Positions 7,752 through 16,101 of a DNA stretch of 43,279 bases are shown in pieces. The notes below the pieces were generated by a model. The model saw only the letters and a program-made list of their open reading frames with translations, searched no databases and was not told where the DNA came from. This DNA comes from Streptomyces adustus (GTDB lineage: Bacteria > Actinomycetota > Actinomycetes > Streptomycetales > Streptomycetaceae). The position numbers and the translations under genes are program-made. The stretch covers positions 1 to 43,279 of the forward strand of contig NZ_VJZD01000057.1 in NCBI RefSeq assembly GCF_009377175.1, read 5' to 3'. Numbering within the stretch: the stretch's first letter is position 1; each line of letters opens with the position of its first letter.

Positions 7752-9076
7752 GCGGCCCCGGCGAGAAGATCTGCCCGAACTGCGGTCACCGCAACACGCC
7801 GGACGCGGCGTTCTGCGCGTCCTGCAACGAGTTCCTCGAGTGGGAGGAGAGCGCCGCCGGCTCCGCGAGCGCCGGCCAGGGCACGACGACGGCGTCCCGC
7901 GCGGCCGTCGCGGAGCCCGCGCTCTCCGGCCCGGCGGTGCCGGGCCCCACCGCGGCCACGGGCTCCGGGACACCGGACGCCTCCGGTTCCACGACGTCCG
8001 TCCAGGCGGCCGCGGCCGCCGGTGGCGGGCCGGAGCCGACGGCCGCCCGGACCGCTTCCCTGCCGCCCCGGCCCGAGACCCCGCCGACCGTTCCCGCGCA
8101 GCCCCGGACACAGCCGCCCGGTTCCGCGCCGGAGCAGGCCGCCCCGGATCCGGCGTCCCCGTCCATGCCCGCGACGGCGGCCGAACCGGTCCGGCCCGGG
8201 GCGTCGGCGGAACGCGGGGTCTCCGGCACCGTACGGCGGCCCGGTGAGCGGCCGGCCGACCCGGACGACCTGCCCGCGTCGCCGGGCGCGGAGGACGGCA
8301 CCGCGACCGCGCCCCCGCCGCCGGCCCAGGACCTGATCTGTCCGGCCTGCACCCAGGCCAACCCGCGCACCCGCACCCTGTGTCTTCGCTGCGGCGCCGT
8401 CCTCGACGCGGCCGTGGTGCAGGAGGAGCGGCTCTCGTGGTGGAAGCGACTGCTACGGCGGTTGCGCCGCCGCCCGCCGAGCCCGCTCGCAGCCGGGCAG
8501 CGTCCCCCGGTCCGGGCCTGGAGACGGCCGAGCCTGGCCATCCCGATCACCCTGGTCGTCCTGCTCGGCGGCGGCTACCTCGCCCGGCCCCACCTGAGCA
8601 ACCTCATCGACAGCCTCCGCAACAAGACGGCCGAACCCACCCCCGTCAACCCGAAGTTCGCCCAGGCGTCCAGCCACCTCAAGAACCACGGGCCGAACCT
8701 GGCCTTCGACGGGGCGAACAACACGTACTGGGCGCCCGCGTCGGCCGGCGCGGGCACGGGGGAGCAACTGGAGGCACGCTTCGAACAGCCCGTCACCCTC
8801 GAACAGCTCATCATCCACACCGGGGTGTCGGTCAACAAGGACGAGTTCCTCAAACAGGCCAGGCCGTCCGTCCTCGACGTCGAGCTGGGCGAAGAGGGCG
8901 GCAAGGTCGAGAAGAAGCAGCTCAAGCTGGAGGACAAGGCGGGCCCGCAGACGCTGGACCTCGAAGGGAAGAACGTCAGCACGGTACGGTTCATCGTCCG
9001 GTCCAGTTACGGGGCCGAGGCGAAGAACCGGCACACGGCGATCCTGGAGGTCGAGTTCTTCGGCCTGCGCCGATGA
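7748..9076 (+). CDS. Zinc-ribbon, transmembrane, discoidin-like eCIS protein (CisA-like)
   Basis: A 442-residue protein with an unusual layout. A first zinc ribbon has Cys9, 12, 23 and 26 (ICPNCGHRN...FCASC). A disordered Ala/Pro/Thr-rich linker spans about 35-190. A second zinc ribbon has Cys198, 201, 212 and 215. A basic patch (KRLLRRLRRR, 234-242) is followed by one transmembrane helix (about 261-279, SLAIPITLVVLLGGGYLA). A C-terminal discoidin/F5-8C-like domain (about 305-442) has the DGANNTYWAP motif typical of galactose-binding folds. The positive-inside rule puts the ribbons in the cytosol and the discoidin domain outside the membrane. Published work on Streptomyces injection systems describes a membrane factor, CisA, that tethers the otherwise cytosolic particle; from memory its layout matches this one. 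That assignment is inference. The gene overlaps the previous one by 4 bp and ends the operon. Confidence 0.8.
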   Translation: MSGPGEKICPNCGHRNTPDAAFCASCNEFLEWEESAAGSASAGQGTTTASRAAVAEPALSGPAVPGPTAATGSGTPDASGSTTSVQAAAAAGGGPEPTAARTASLPPRPETPPTVPAQPRTQPPGSAPEQAAPDPASPSMPATAAEPVRPGASAERGVSGTVRRPGERPADPDDLPASPGAEDGTATAPPPPAQDLICPACTQANPRTRTLCLRCGAVLDAAVVQEERLSWWKRLLRRLRRRPPSPLAAGQRPPVRAWRRPSLAIPITLVVLLGGGYLARPHLSNLIDSLRNKTAEPTPVNPKFAQASSHLKNHGPNLAFDGANNTYWAPASAGAGTGEQLEARFEQPVTLEQLIIHTGVSVNKDEFLKQARPSVLDVELGEEGGKVEKKQLKLEDKAGPQTLDLEGKNVSTVRFIVRSSYGAEAKNRHTAILEVEFFGLRR

Positions 9077-9085
9077 CATCGGTGC

Positions 9086-9110
9086 GGGACGCCCGGTGTC
9101 AGGGCGTCCC
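9086..9110. terminator. Bidirectional hairpin terminator closing the eCIS operon
   Basis: Perfect 9-bp inverted repeat GGGACGCCC / GGGCGTCCC with a 7-nt loop, 10 bp after the CisA-like stop codon. It lies between convergent genes, so it can serve both. There is no clear T-tract, which is common for Streptomyces terminators. Confidence 0.75.
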
Positions 9111-9183
9111 TCTCGTGACGGTGCCCGGTCCGCGATGCGCGGCGGGGCAGGGGGCAGACGGTCGCGCGCCCCTGCGCCCGCCG

Positions 9184-11877
9184 CTACATGGGGTGGGAGA
9201 GCATGCCGGACGGGGGGATGCCCAGGGAGGCCAGCATCGCCGAGTAGCCTCGACGAGCGCGCGCGCTGTCGGCCGCCAGCCCCGCGGCGTCGCACGCCCG
9301 GATCAGCACCCGCCACGCGGCGTCACGGTGCCCGTCGATCTCCAGGCACCTCTCGGCCGCCTCCGCCGCCTCCACGGGCCGGTCCTGGTCGAGACGTATC
9401 TCGGCCAGCGCCACGGCCGCGTTGGCCGCCTCCCGGCGCAGCCGCTCCCGGTCGGCAACCACCCACTCGGCCGGTCCGTCCCCGGGCAGCAGCTCACCCG
9501 CGTAGTGGTCCAGAGCGGTCCGGAACGCGTCGGCCGCCTCCTCCGGGCGCTGCTGCGCCCGGGATCTTCGGCCGTCGCGCACCGCACGCTCGAACGCCGC
9601 GACATCGCTCACGTCACCGGGCGCCAGCACCAGCCGGTAGGAGTCGCCCTGCCGCGCGATGAGCCGCGAACCGCCCCTGGGGCGTTCCGGTTCCAGGAAG
9701 GAACGCAGACTGGAGATCGTCACCTGGAGGTTGTGCAGGGTGGACGGGGTCGCCACTCCGTCCCAGAACGCCAGCAGCAGATGGTCGCGGTGGACCGCCT
9801 GCCCGGCGCGTACGGCGAGAAGCCGCAGCAGCGCCTGTGCCCTGGGACGCAACTTGGCCCAGTCGTGCGCGCGCCCGGCCAGGGTGAACTCGAAGCCGCC
9901 GAGACAACGCACCGTCATGCCCGGCACCGACGGCGCTGCGTGGGCCCGCGGGGACGCGGAGGCGTGCTGCCCGCCGCCCCTGGTCCCTCCGGTCGCCGCC
10001 GCGCCGTCCCCGGCCGGGGACGCGAGGGCGGTGAGCCAGGAGCGCAGCCCGGACACCGGAAGCCGCGCGGACCGGGCCGTCGACCAGGCGGCCTCCTGCA
10101 ACTCCACCCGGTTCGCCGCGTCGGGCGTCGCCAGGGCCATCGCGCCGATGGCCAGCGCACGTGCGCCGGGCACACCCGCGGACCGGGCGAACGCCTCCGC
10201 CTGGGCGGCGCGCTGCTCCGCGTCCGGCAGGTCCCGCGCGGCCTCCACGACGGCGAGGGCGGCCCGGCCCCACGCCTCCGGCGTGCCCCAGCCCAGGGCC
10301 CGGAATCGCCGTACGACGTCCTCCAACTCGCCGATGCCGGGGCGCCCCCGCCACACCGAGCGCAGGCACACGGCCGTTGCGGCGAGCGCCGCCCCTTCGG
10401 CGTCGCCGAGACGGGTGCACTCCTCCAGTACGACTCCCGGCTGCCCGGCGTCCTCGGGGTGCGGCCCCAGGCCCAGCAGGCAGCGGGCGGCACGGCTCAG
10501 CCACAGCAGGTCCAGCCGTTCGGCGTCGTACGCGATGCGTTGGAGTTCCGGGTAGGGAACCGGTCCGGCCGGGCCTGCGGCCAGCACGGCCAGCGCCACC
10601 CGTACCAACTGTCCGGACAGTACGACCAAGGCGTCCTCCGTCGCCTCCGCCAGGGCCCGGCGTACGGTGTCACCGGCCGTCCCGTCACCGGCCAGGGCGG
10701 CCGCGACGCCCTGGACGAGGAGGGTGGCGGAGCTGCTGGAGCCGGTCCCGGTGACGTGCCCGGCGGAGCGGCCGGGGAACAGGTCCGGGGTGCCTGCGAC
10801 GACGGCGCGCAGCGGGCCGGTCCAGTCGGCGGTCCCGGGGCGACGGCGCACCGCCGAGGACGGCGGGTCCTGTCGATCGTCGGCGCCGGCAGCGGCCCGG
10901 CCGCTCAGGCGTGCGAGTTCGACGTCGGTCAGCGTATGGGTGAGCCGCGCGCGTAGACATGCGCGGAGCAGGGGCTCGGCGACGTATGTATGTCCGTCCG
11001 GGGCGGCGCGCAGGACTCCGTGCTCGTGGGCCAGGGAGTACAGCATCTCGGCGCTGTCGGTTCGGCCGGTCAGCGCGTGGCAGGCGTCGGCGGTGAGCCG
11101 GCTCAGCAGACAGGTCTCCGTCAGGAAGCGTCCGAGACGGTCGGGGAGCGGGGCGAGCACCTCGCGCTCCAGGTAGGCGCGGCCGAACGACCCATCGGTC
11201 AGGATCTGCTCCTGACCCGCGTCGGGGTCGGCCGCCACGGCTCTGCCGAACAGTCTCAGCATCGCGGCCCGGCCGCCGGTGGCCCGGACCAGGGGCACCG
11301 CGATCCCGGGGCGCAGCGCCGTGCCGTACAGACGCGGGAACAGATCCTCGACCTCCCAGGAACGGAAACGCAGCGCGTCGGCGTTCACCACCGTCGCGCT
11401 CGACGCCTCCATCGCGGCCACCGGCAACCCGGTCGCGGGGCGCGTGCCGATCAGGACCAGGGGGTGTGGCGGTGCCAGCTGGCCGAGCCGGACCGCGAGT
11501 GCCTGCGCGGCTGGTGAGAGCAGGTGCATGTCATCAATGACGACCAGCCGTCCGGCCGCTCCGCCGTCCCGGCGGAGCGGCCGCTGCCGGCTCCCGCCGG
11601 ACACGCCGGCGAGCTCCGCCGGTGTGTCCGGCGGGTACCCGAGTGCGGTCAGCAACTCCCGCTGGTCGGCGCCGGGCCGGGCTTGGTACCACGTCACCGG
11701 GCCCGGATGCGCCCTGGCCGCCTGCGCCAAGAGCGCGGTCTTGCCGAAGCCGGGCGGAGCGACCACCAGGCCCGACGGGCAGCGGGTGAACTGCTCGGTC
11801 AGACGGCCTCGGGACATCGTCTCGGAGACCGGGATCCGGAACGCGGTCCACTGCTGAGCCGGTAAAAGACTTGTCAT
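9184..11877 (-). CDS. Large ATPase-SARP type transcriptional regulator
   Basis: An 897-residue regulator. The N-terminus is a STAND/MalT-like ATPase with Walker A VAPPGFGKTAL (about 38-48) and Walker B RLVVIDDMHLL (about 110-120), followed by a long helical middle. The DNA-binding part is at the C-terminus: a Trans_reg_C winged helix (VRCLGGFEFTLAGR, about 655 on) and a bacterial transcriptional activator domain (AFERAVRDGRRSRAQQ, about 750-890). This is the reverse of the usual SARP order. Codon 5 is TTA (bases 11863-11865), so translation probably needs the bldA tRNA. A GGAG sequence lies about 9 nt before the ATG. It converges on the eCIS operon. Large regulators of this sort are found beside Streptomyces eCIS loci, so control of the injection system is a reasonable inference. 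Confidence 0.85.
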   Translation of the reverse strand: MTSLLPAQQWTAFRIPVSETMSRGRLTEQFTRCPSGLVVAPPGFGKTALLAQAARAHPGPVTWYQARPGADQRELLTALGYPPDTPAELAGVSGGSRQRPLRRDGGAAGRLVVIDDMHLLSPAAQALAVRLGQLAPPHPLVLIGTRPATGLPVAAMEASSATVVNADALRFRSWEVEDLFPRLYGTALRPGIAVPLVRATGGRAAMLRLFGRAVAADPDAGQEQILTDGSFGRAYLEREVLAPLPDRLGRFLTETCLLSRLTADACHALTGRTDSAEMLYSLAHEHGVLRAAPDGHTYVAEPLLRACLRARLTHTLTDVELARLSGRAAAGADDRQDPPSSAVRRRPGTADWTGPLRAVVAGTPDLFPGRSAGHVTGTGSSSSATLLVQGVAAALAGDGTAGDTVRRALAEATEDALVVLSGQLVRVALAVLAAGPAGPVPYPELQRIAYDAERLDLLWLSRAARCLLGLGPHPEDAGQPGVVLEECTRLGDAEGAALAATAVCLRSVWRGRPGIGELEDVVRRFRALGWGTPEAWGRAALAVVEAARDLPDAEQRAAQAEAFARSAGVPGARALAIGAMALATPDAANRVELQEAAWSTARSARLPVSGLRSWLTALASPAGDGAAATGGTRGGGQHASASPRAHAAPSVPGMTVRCLGGFEFTLAGRAHDWAKLRPRAQALLRLLAVRAGQAVHRDHLLLAFWDGVATPSTLHNLQVTISSLRSFLEPERPRGGSRLIARQGDSYRLVLAPGDVSDVAAFERAVRDGRRSRAQQRPEEAADAFRTALDHYAGELLPGDGPAEWVVADRERLRREAANAAVALAEIRLDQDRPVEAAEAAERCLEIDGHRDAAWRVLIRACDAAGLAADSARARRGYSAMLASLGIPPSGMLSHPM

Positions 11878-12689
11878 ATATCTAATCTCCGTATACCGGA
11901 CACTCTGCTGCGAGTGGCCCGTTTCGGCTATTTCTTCTTTTGTGTCGTTTTTGATAATTCAATGCTTATCAGGTTACGGGATGTGGGGCTTGTGTGCCTG
12001 TGGGGTGTCATTTTCGTGCTTTCCCTCATCAGGTGGGGCCGGAAACAGTCGACGGCAAAGAGAATCCCCTTCCGGGATCAAAGGGCGGGCGACTTGACGG
12101 CGCCGCGGGCGGCCGCCGGTTTCCGGGTCGCGGCCGTCGCCGGAGGAACGGCTGGACCGACCTGACCGGCGATGATCGTGGAGGCGGGTCATCGGCTGTG
12201 TTCGGCCGTCCAATTCCAGCCATTGTCCGTACTCGGCGGCCGGATTCCACTTCATTGGACGAGCATCGCGCGACGCGGCACATTCAGTCGCCGCCCAGGG
12301 GCGACGGACCGAGCGGCGCGGGGAGGGGAAAAATGTGAGGCGAGGTGTTCGGCGCGGGCGCTTCGGAATCTTCGCCCGAGCGCATTGCCGAAGTAGTTGA
12401 GACGCGCTTCCAAATTCGGTGGATCTCGGACGGCTGATCGGTGGTTCCCGGGCGACTGAACGACCGGGCGGGGACCGGATCGTCGCCGAACCCCGCGGTA
12501 ATCCGTCGGTCCTGGTGGAGCGGGCCCAAGGTCCGACCGCGCCGGAGTCGTACCCGGGCCCGCGGCGGTGACGGCACGGGGCGGCAGCTCGGCGGCGTAC
12601 TGCCCGAACGGGCGGCGGCGTGCAGGTCGGCATGCGTGCGCCTGCGAGCCGAAGATCGGGTCCGTGAATTTGCAGCGTGCTAAATTAAC
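11878..12689. other. Gene-free divergent intergenic region
   Basis: About 810 bp between the divergently transcribed large regulator and the TetR gene. The first 180 bp are clearly AT-richer than the surroundings (poly-T runs near 11930-11960), consistent with a promoter region for the regulator. Short ORFs exist on both strands but have no ribosome binding sites, no recognisable motifs and poor Streptomyces codon pattern, so I call none. Confidence 0.5.
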
Positions 12690-12701
12690 ACGAAGGTTCG
12701 T
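12690..12701. promoter_or_regulatory. TetR operator candidate, copy 1 (autoregulation)
   Basis: ACGAA-GG-TTCGT, perfect 5-bp arms, followed by a T-rich run, 21 bp before the TetR start codon. The same palindrome or a close variant occurs at 14696, 17036 and 17092, upstream of neighbouring genes. Confidence 0.7.
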
Positions 12702-12722
12702 TTTTTTAACACGGGATGGTCC

Positions 12723-13325
12723 ATGCCGAAGGTCACGCAGGAGTACATGGATGCTCGCCGTGCGCAGATCCTGGACGCGGCGCGCCGCTGCTTCCTGCGC
12801 GACGGATTCCATTCGACCTCCATGCAGGATCTGTTCGCGGAGTCGGGCCTCTCGGCCGGCGCGGTGTACCGGCACTTCGGGAGCAAGAACGAGGTGATCA
12901 CGGCGATCGTCGAGGAGAACATGCGTGATGTTCTCGCGATGGTCAACGCTGTCGCCGGCGGCCGGCCCGGCGGTTCGATCGGTGCCCTCGTGGCCGACGT
13001 GCTCGACATCGTGAAGTCCAAGAGCGCCGAGCAGGACGTTGCCGGGCTGGCCGTGCTGGCGTGGTCCGAATCCCTGCGGAACCCCTTGCTGGCCCGGCAG
13101 TTCGAGGACCTGATGACCCGGATGGGCCTGGCCTTCACCGAGGTCATCCGGGAACATCAGCGCAACGGCAGCCTCACCCGTGAGGTGTCCGCGGAGGCGA
13201 TCGCCGCCACGTTCCTGTGCATCCTGCCCGGCTACCTCCTCCGGTTGGCCATGGGCGACTCCGAGGCACTGGGAGCGGTTCCCGACGCCTTGCGCGCAAT
13301 GTGGCCGGATGTGCAGACGTCCTGA
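12723..13325 (+). CDS. TetR-family transcriptional regulator
   Basis: A 200-residue TetR/AcrR-type repressor. The N-terminal helix-turn-helix is clear: RRAQILDAARRCFLRDGFHS (about 12-31), then TSMQDLFAESGLSAGAVYRHFGSKNEV with the typical G-x-x-x-G-x-x-Y-x-x-F pattern (about 32-58). The remaining helical domain would bind a small ligand. The gene stands alone on the plus strand, with a palindromic operator candidate just upstream. The same palindrome precedes the minus-strand membrane-protein and phospholipase genes, so this protein likely represses itself and those units. The ligand is unknown; a lipid or lipophilic compound would fit the neighbours. It ends 10 bp before a long inverted repeat. 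Confidence 0.92.
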   Translation: MPKVTQEYMDARRAQILDAARRCFLRDGFHSTSMQDLFAESGLSAGAVYRHFGSKNEVITAIVEENMRDVLAMVNAVAGGRPGGSIGALVADVLDIVKSKSAEQDVAGLAVLAWSESLRNPLLARQFEDLMTRMGLAFTEVIREHQRNGSLTREVSAEAIAATFLCILPGYLLRLAMGDSEALGAVPDALRAMWPDVQTS

Positions 13326-13335
13326 AGCAGGCAGG

Positions 13336-13406
13336 CTAGGGCCTGTCCGACCATTCCCGTCTGCCCGCCCTTCGGGCGACGACGCGAATGGTCGGACAGG
13401 CCCTAG
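13336..13406. repeat. 71-bp inverted-repeat element with 21-bp perfect arms (terminator or MITE)
   Basis: Left arm 13336-13356 and right arm 13386-13406 are perfect reverse complements of 21 bp. The 29-bp loop contains an inner hairpin (GCCCG / CGGGC at 13363-13377). Both ends are CTAG, itself a palindrome and a target duplication used by some IS5-group elements. It lies between convergent genes (TetR and the membrane protein) and can act as a bidirectional terminator. The length and perfection of the arms are more than a normal terminator needs, so a MITE-like origin is possible. Confidence 0.75.
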
Positions 13407-13423
13407 GTACGAGCCGGTGTCTG

Positions 13424-14677
13424 TCACGAACCGCTCGTCCAGGGCGCCGTGCCTGTCCCGTGAGCGACTGACTCAGGCGAGGTCCGCGTGGCGGCATGCG
13501 AGTGCGGGCGGCTTTCCGGTGAGAGCGGGACGGCCGTCACGGCGACGGCCGGAGAGTCCGGGCCGCCGTTCGGCACGGTCGCGGTCCGGCGGCGGCCCAG
13601 GGCGACCGCCGCCAGCCCCAGCACGCTCCACAGCACGAGTACCGCGACATGTCCCTCGGCTCCGTTGCCGCCGAAGTAGGCGGTGCTGCGCAGCAGATTG
13701 GCGCCGGCGCCCGGCGGCAGCCACTGGCCGATGTCGCCCACTGCCTTGGGCAGCAGTTCCGGTGCGGACGTGATGCCGGAGAACGGGTTGCCCAGGAAGA
13801 CCATGAGCGCGGCGCTGAGCCCGAGCCCCGAGGGGCCGATCAGCGTGATCACGCCGGCGGTGGTGGCGCTGATGGCGAGCAGGGTGAGAGACAGGGCGGC
13901 CCAGGTGGCCACGGGCTGGTCCGGCAGCGCGCCGAGGACGCCCTGGGCGACCAGGTAGGCGGCGAAGCCCGCCACGGCGCACCCGACGACGAGGTCGATG
14001 AGCCGACGCCACCCCGGTGTCGGGACGCCGGACAGCGCGACGAGCGCGGCGATCAGAATGCTGCATATGGTGAGCGGCAGCAGCGCCGAGCTGAAGACCA
14101 CTCCCCGGGGGTCGTCGGCGGAGGTGGGCACGACATCCACCGTGTCGACACTGACCTTGGCCACTGCCTTGCCGACGCTCGTCACGGGAGCGGGTTTGCG
14201 GGACGTGGCGGCTGCCTTGCCCGCACCCTTTGCGGTGGCGGGCCGGTGGGACGTACCGGCCGACGGCGTCGTGTCCGCCACAGGCAACTTCCCGGCATGG
14301 GCCGCGAGTTGCTGACCGGCGGTGGTGAGCAGCTGGGCCACCGGAGTACTCGCGGCCGTGGCCTCCAGCACGGTGACACGGCCTGCCGTGACGACGAAGG
14401 CGCCGTAGACCTCACGGTTCTTGATCGCGGAGCGTGCCGCTGCCTCGCCGGAGTAGAGGTGGAAGTCGAATCCGCCTGGCTTGCTCCGCTCAAGGCCCTC
14501 GATCGCGTGCTGGCCGGCGGGGTTGGCGCCGACGACACCCACGGGCAGATCACGTGGCGCGATCCGCGAGGCAGGCCAGGCGTACGCGAGCACCGCCAAC
14601 GCGATCACCAGTGGCAGCGCCACCACGACGATGGCGGTCCGGCGCCATGACCGGAGTCCTGCCGATCGATTCTGCAC
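13424..14677 (-). CDS. YhgE/ABC-2-like multi-pass membrane protein
   Basis: A 417-residue membrane protein. A first transmembrane helix near the N-terminus (TAIVVVALPLVIALAVLAYA) is followed by a large extracytoplasmic region of about 150 residues. Five or so helices then lie in the C-terminal half (VFSSALLPLTICSILIAALV, and four later ones). This is the plan of YhgE/Pip-type and ABC-2 permease-like proteins; no ATPase is encoded nearby. I chose the GTG start at 14677 because AGAGGG lies 5 nt before it. An in-frame ATG at 14707 has no ribosome binding site and overlaps the operator. The C-terminal 50 residues are disordered. Transport or membrane-remodelling roles are likely; the substrate is unknown. 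Confidence 0.75.
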   Translation of the reverse strand: MQNRSAGLRSWRRTAIVVVALPLVIALAVLAYAWPASRIAPRDLPVGVVGANPAGQHAIEGLERSKPGGFDFHLYSGEAAARSAIKNREVYGAFVVTAGRVTVLEATAASTPVAQLLTTAGQQLAAHAGKLPVADTTPSAGTSHRPATAKGAGKAAATSRKPAPVTSVGKAVAKVSVDTVDVVPTSADDPRGVVFSSALLPLTICSILIAALVALSGVPTPGWRRLIDLVVGCAVAGFAAYLVAQGVLGALPDQPVATWAALSLTLLAISATTAGVITLIGPSGLGLSAALMVFLGNPFSGITSAPELLPKAVGDIGQWLPPGAGANLLRSTAYFGGNGAEGHVAVLVLWSVLGLAAVALGRRRTATVPNGGPDSPAVAVTAVPLSPESRPHSHAATRTSPESVAHGTGTAPWTSGS

Positions 14678-14695
14678 GAGAGCCCTCTTGAAAAG

Positions 14696-14707
14696 ACGAA
14701 CATTCAT
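14696..14707. promoter_or_regulatory. TetR operator candidate, copy 2
   Basis: ACGAA-CA-TTCAT, one mismatch from the symmetric site, followed by TTTATTT. It lies 19 bp before the GTG start of the YhgE-like gene and covers the alternative ATG at 14707, which argues that translation starts downstream. Confidence 0.65.
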
Positions 14708-14802
14708 TTTATTTAATCCGATCTGCTGTCATTGCGGATGAACGTCGATGTCGGCGTTCGTTGCCTTGCAGGGATGGGGCGACGGGCCCGCGCCCGCCTG
14801 TC

Positions 14803-16092
14803 TCATGTCTTCCGGGCGGCTCCGTGTGGTCCCGCGATCGTGTCGGGGATCGCCGGCACGTCACGTGCGCCATGGACGACGTCGTGCCCGTGCCGAGTCC
14901 GGGCCGCCCCTCGTCGCTGCTGAAGCAGCAGGATCCAGCCGGCGATGCCGACCAGCCCCGGGGTGATCAACCGGTAGAGGAGGTCGGCGGCCGTTGCGGC
15001 GGTCAGAGGAACGCCGCCGTGGTGCAGCGTGAGAACCAGGGCCGCATCGAGGGTGCCGATCCCGGCAGGCAGCAGCGGCATGGCGGACGCGGCCGCCATC
15101 GCGGCGGCGTAGGCGAACAGCACCGTGCTGACGGCGGGTCGTGCGCCGACCGCGTGGCAGGCGGCGAGCAGACACGCGGCGTCCGCGCCCCAGTTGAACA
15201 GGGCCAGAGCGAGCCCTCGCCCCCAGAAACGGGGCGGCGGGCGCATGGCGGCCAGTTCGTCGAGCAGCCGGTCGGCGGACGCCTGTACGGCAGTGCCCCG
15301 GCGCAGTCGGTGCATCATCCGCACGAGGGCGCGCACGGGACGGCGCAGCGTGGCAGGGCGGTGGACCAGGGCGAGCGCGGCGCCGGTGAGCGCGCAGATC
15401 GCCCCGATCTGGACGGCGACCGAGACAAGGCGCGCGCCGTCCCCGGCCAGGACGTGACCGAGGCCGGCGAGCAGGGCGAGTGCGATCGTGCTCAGCGCGC
15501 CGGTCGCCGCATGAGCGAAGCCGATCTGCGAGGCGCTGGCGCCCCAGGAGCGCATGCGGCGCGTCCGGTAGGTGATCGCGACCAGGCTGCCGCCGGGCAG
15601 CGTGGCACCGACGGCGCTGCCGGCGAACACCGTTGCGGCCGCCGAACCGAGCCTGACGCGCAGCCCGCCGGGAGATAGTGCGTGCCGCTGGAGGCGGGCG
15701 AACATCATCATGGAGACCATTTCGCAGGCAAGAGCCGGCACAAGCCACCGCACCTCGGCACGGGCCAGTTGACCCGCCGCGCGGTGGGCGTGGGGTGCGA
15801 TCGCCACCGACTCGGCACCCAGAACCGTCACGACGGCGGCTGTGATCAGCGCGACACGCCGGCGCGAGTGCGGCAGTGCCACGGATCGCGACGCGTCCGG
15901 CTGCCGGGCGTGCTCCGACGCGACGTCCGCGCGTGTGCCGGGAACGCCACGCGTGTCGGCGTCGCTTTCGCGTGCGTTCCTCATCCGGGCATCGGTCCGT
16001 GCGGAAGGGGTCGGTGCGGACTCATGCGGAACCCGCCGCGAAGGTGCGGGGCGCGCGGGCAGACGTCGTGAGCGGCGGGCCAGGTGTGCCAT
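14803..16092 (-). CDS. Flippase-like membrane protein (lysylphosphatidylglycerol synthase TM domain family)
   Basis: A 429-residue integral membrane protein of the UPF0104/LPG-synthase membrane-domain family, whose best studied members flip lipids or act with aminoacyl-phospholipid synthases. The first 75 residues are basic and disordered. About eight hydrophobic helices follow, with family-like features such as GSAVGATLPGGSLVAI and ASAMPLLPAGIGTLDAALVL (the conserved P-x-G-x-G-x-x-(E/D)-x-x-L pattern). There is no aminoacyltransferase domain, so it is the flippase half only. It starts 9 bp after the patatin stop and must be co-transcribed with it, pointing to a shared lipid function. An internal ATG near residue 37 could be the real start. 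Confidence 0.82.
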   Translation of the reverse strand: MAHLARRSRRLPARPAPSRRVPHESAPTPSARTDARMRNARESDADTRGVPGTRADVASEHARQPDASRSVALPHSRRRVALITAAVVTVLGAESVAIAPHAHRAAGQLARAEVRWLVPALACEMVSMMMFARLQRHALSPGGLRVRLGSAAATVFAGSAVGATLPGGSLVAITYRTRRMRSWGASASQIGFAHAATGALSTIALALLAGLGHVLAGDGARLVSVAVQIGAICALTGAALALVHRPATLRRPVRALVRMMHRLRRGTAVQASADRLLDELAAMRPPPRFWGRGLALALFNWGADAACLLAACHAVGARPAVSTVLFAYAAAMAAASAMPLLPAGIGTLDAALVLTLHHGGVPLTAATAADLLYRLITPGLVGIAGWILLLQQRRGAARTRHGHDVVHGARDVPAIPDTIAGPHGAARKT

Positions 16093-16101
16093 CGGACATC
16101 C

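Noticed and set aside
1..9076. Tail genes as a contractile prophage or a type VI secretion system
   Set aside because: The LysM hub, the PAAR/gp25/gpJ order and the CisA-like protein fit an eCIS; no capsid, terminase, TssJ/L/M or ClpV genes are seen.
11914..12165. An 83-residue ORF with a hydrophobic N-terminus
   Set aside because: No ribosome binding site and an abrupt change to random Arg/Pro/Gly sequence; more likely promoter DNA of the divergent region.
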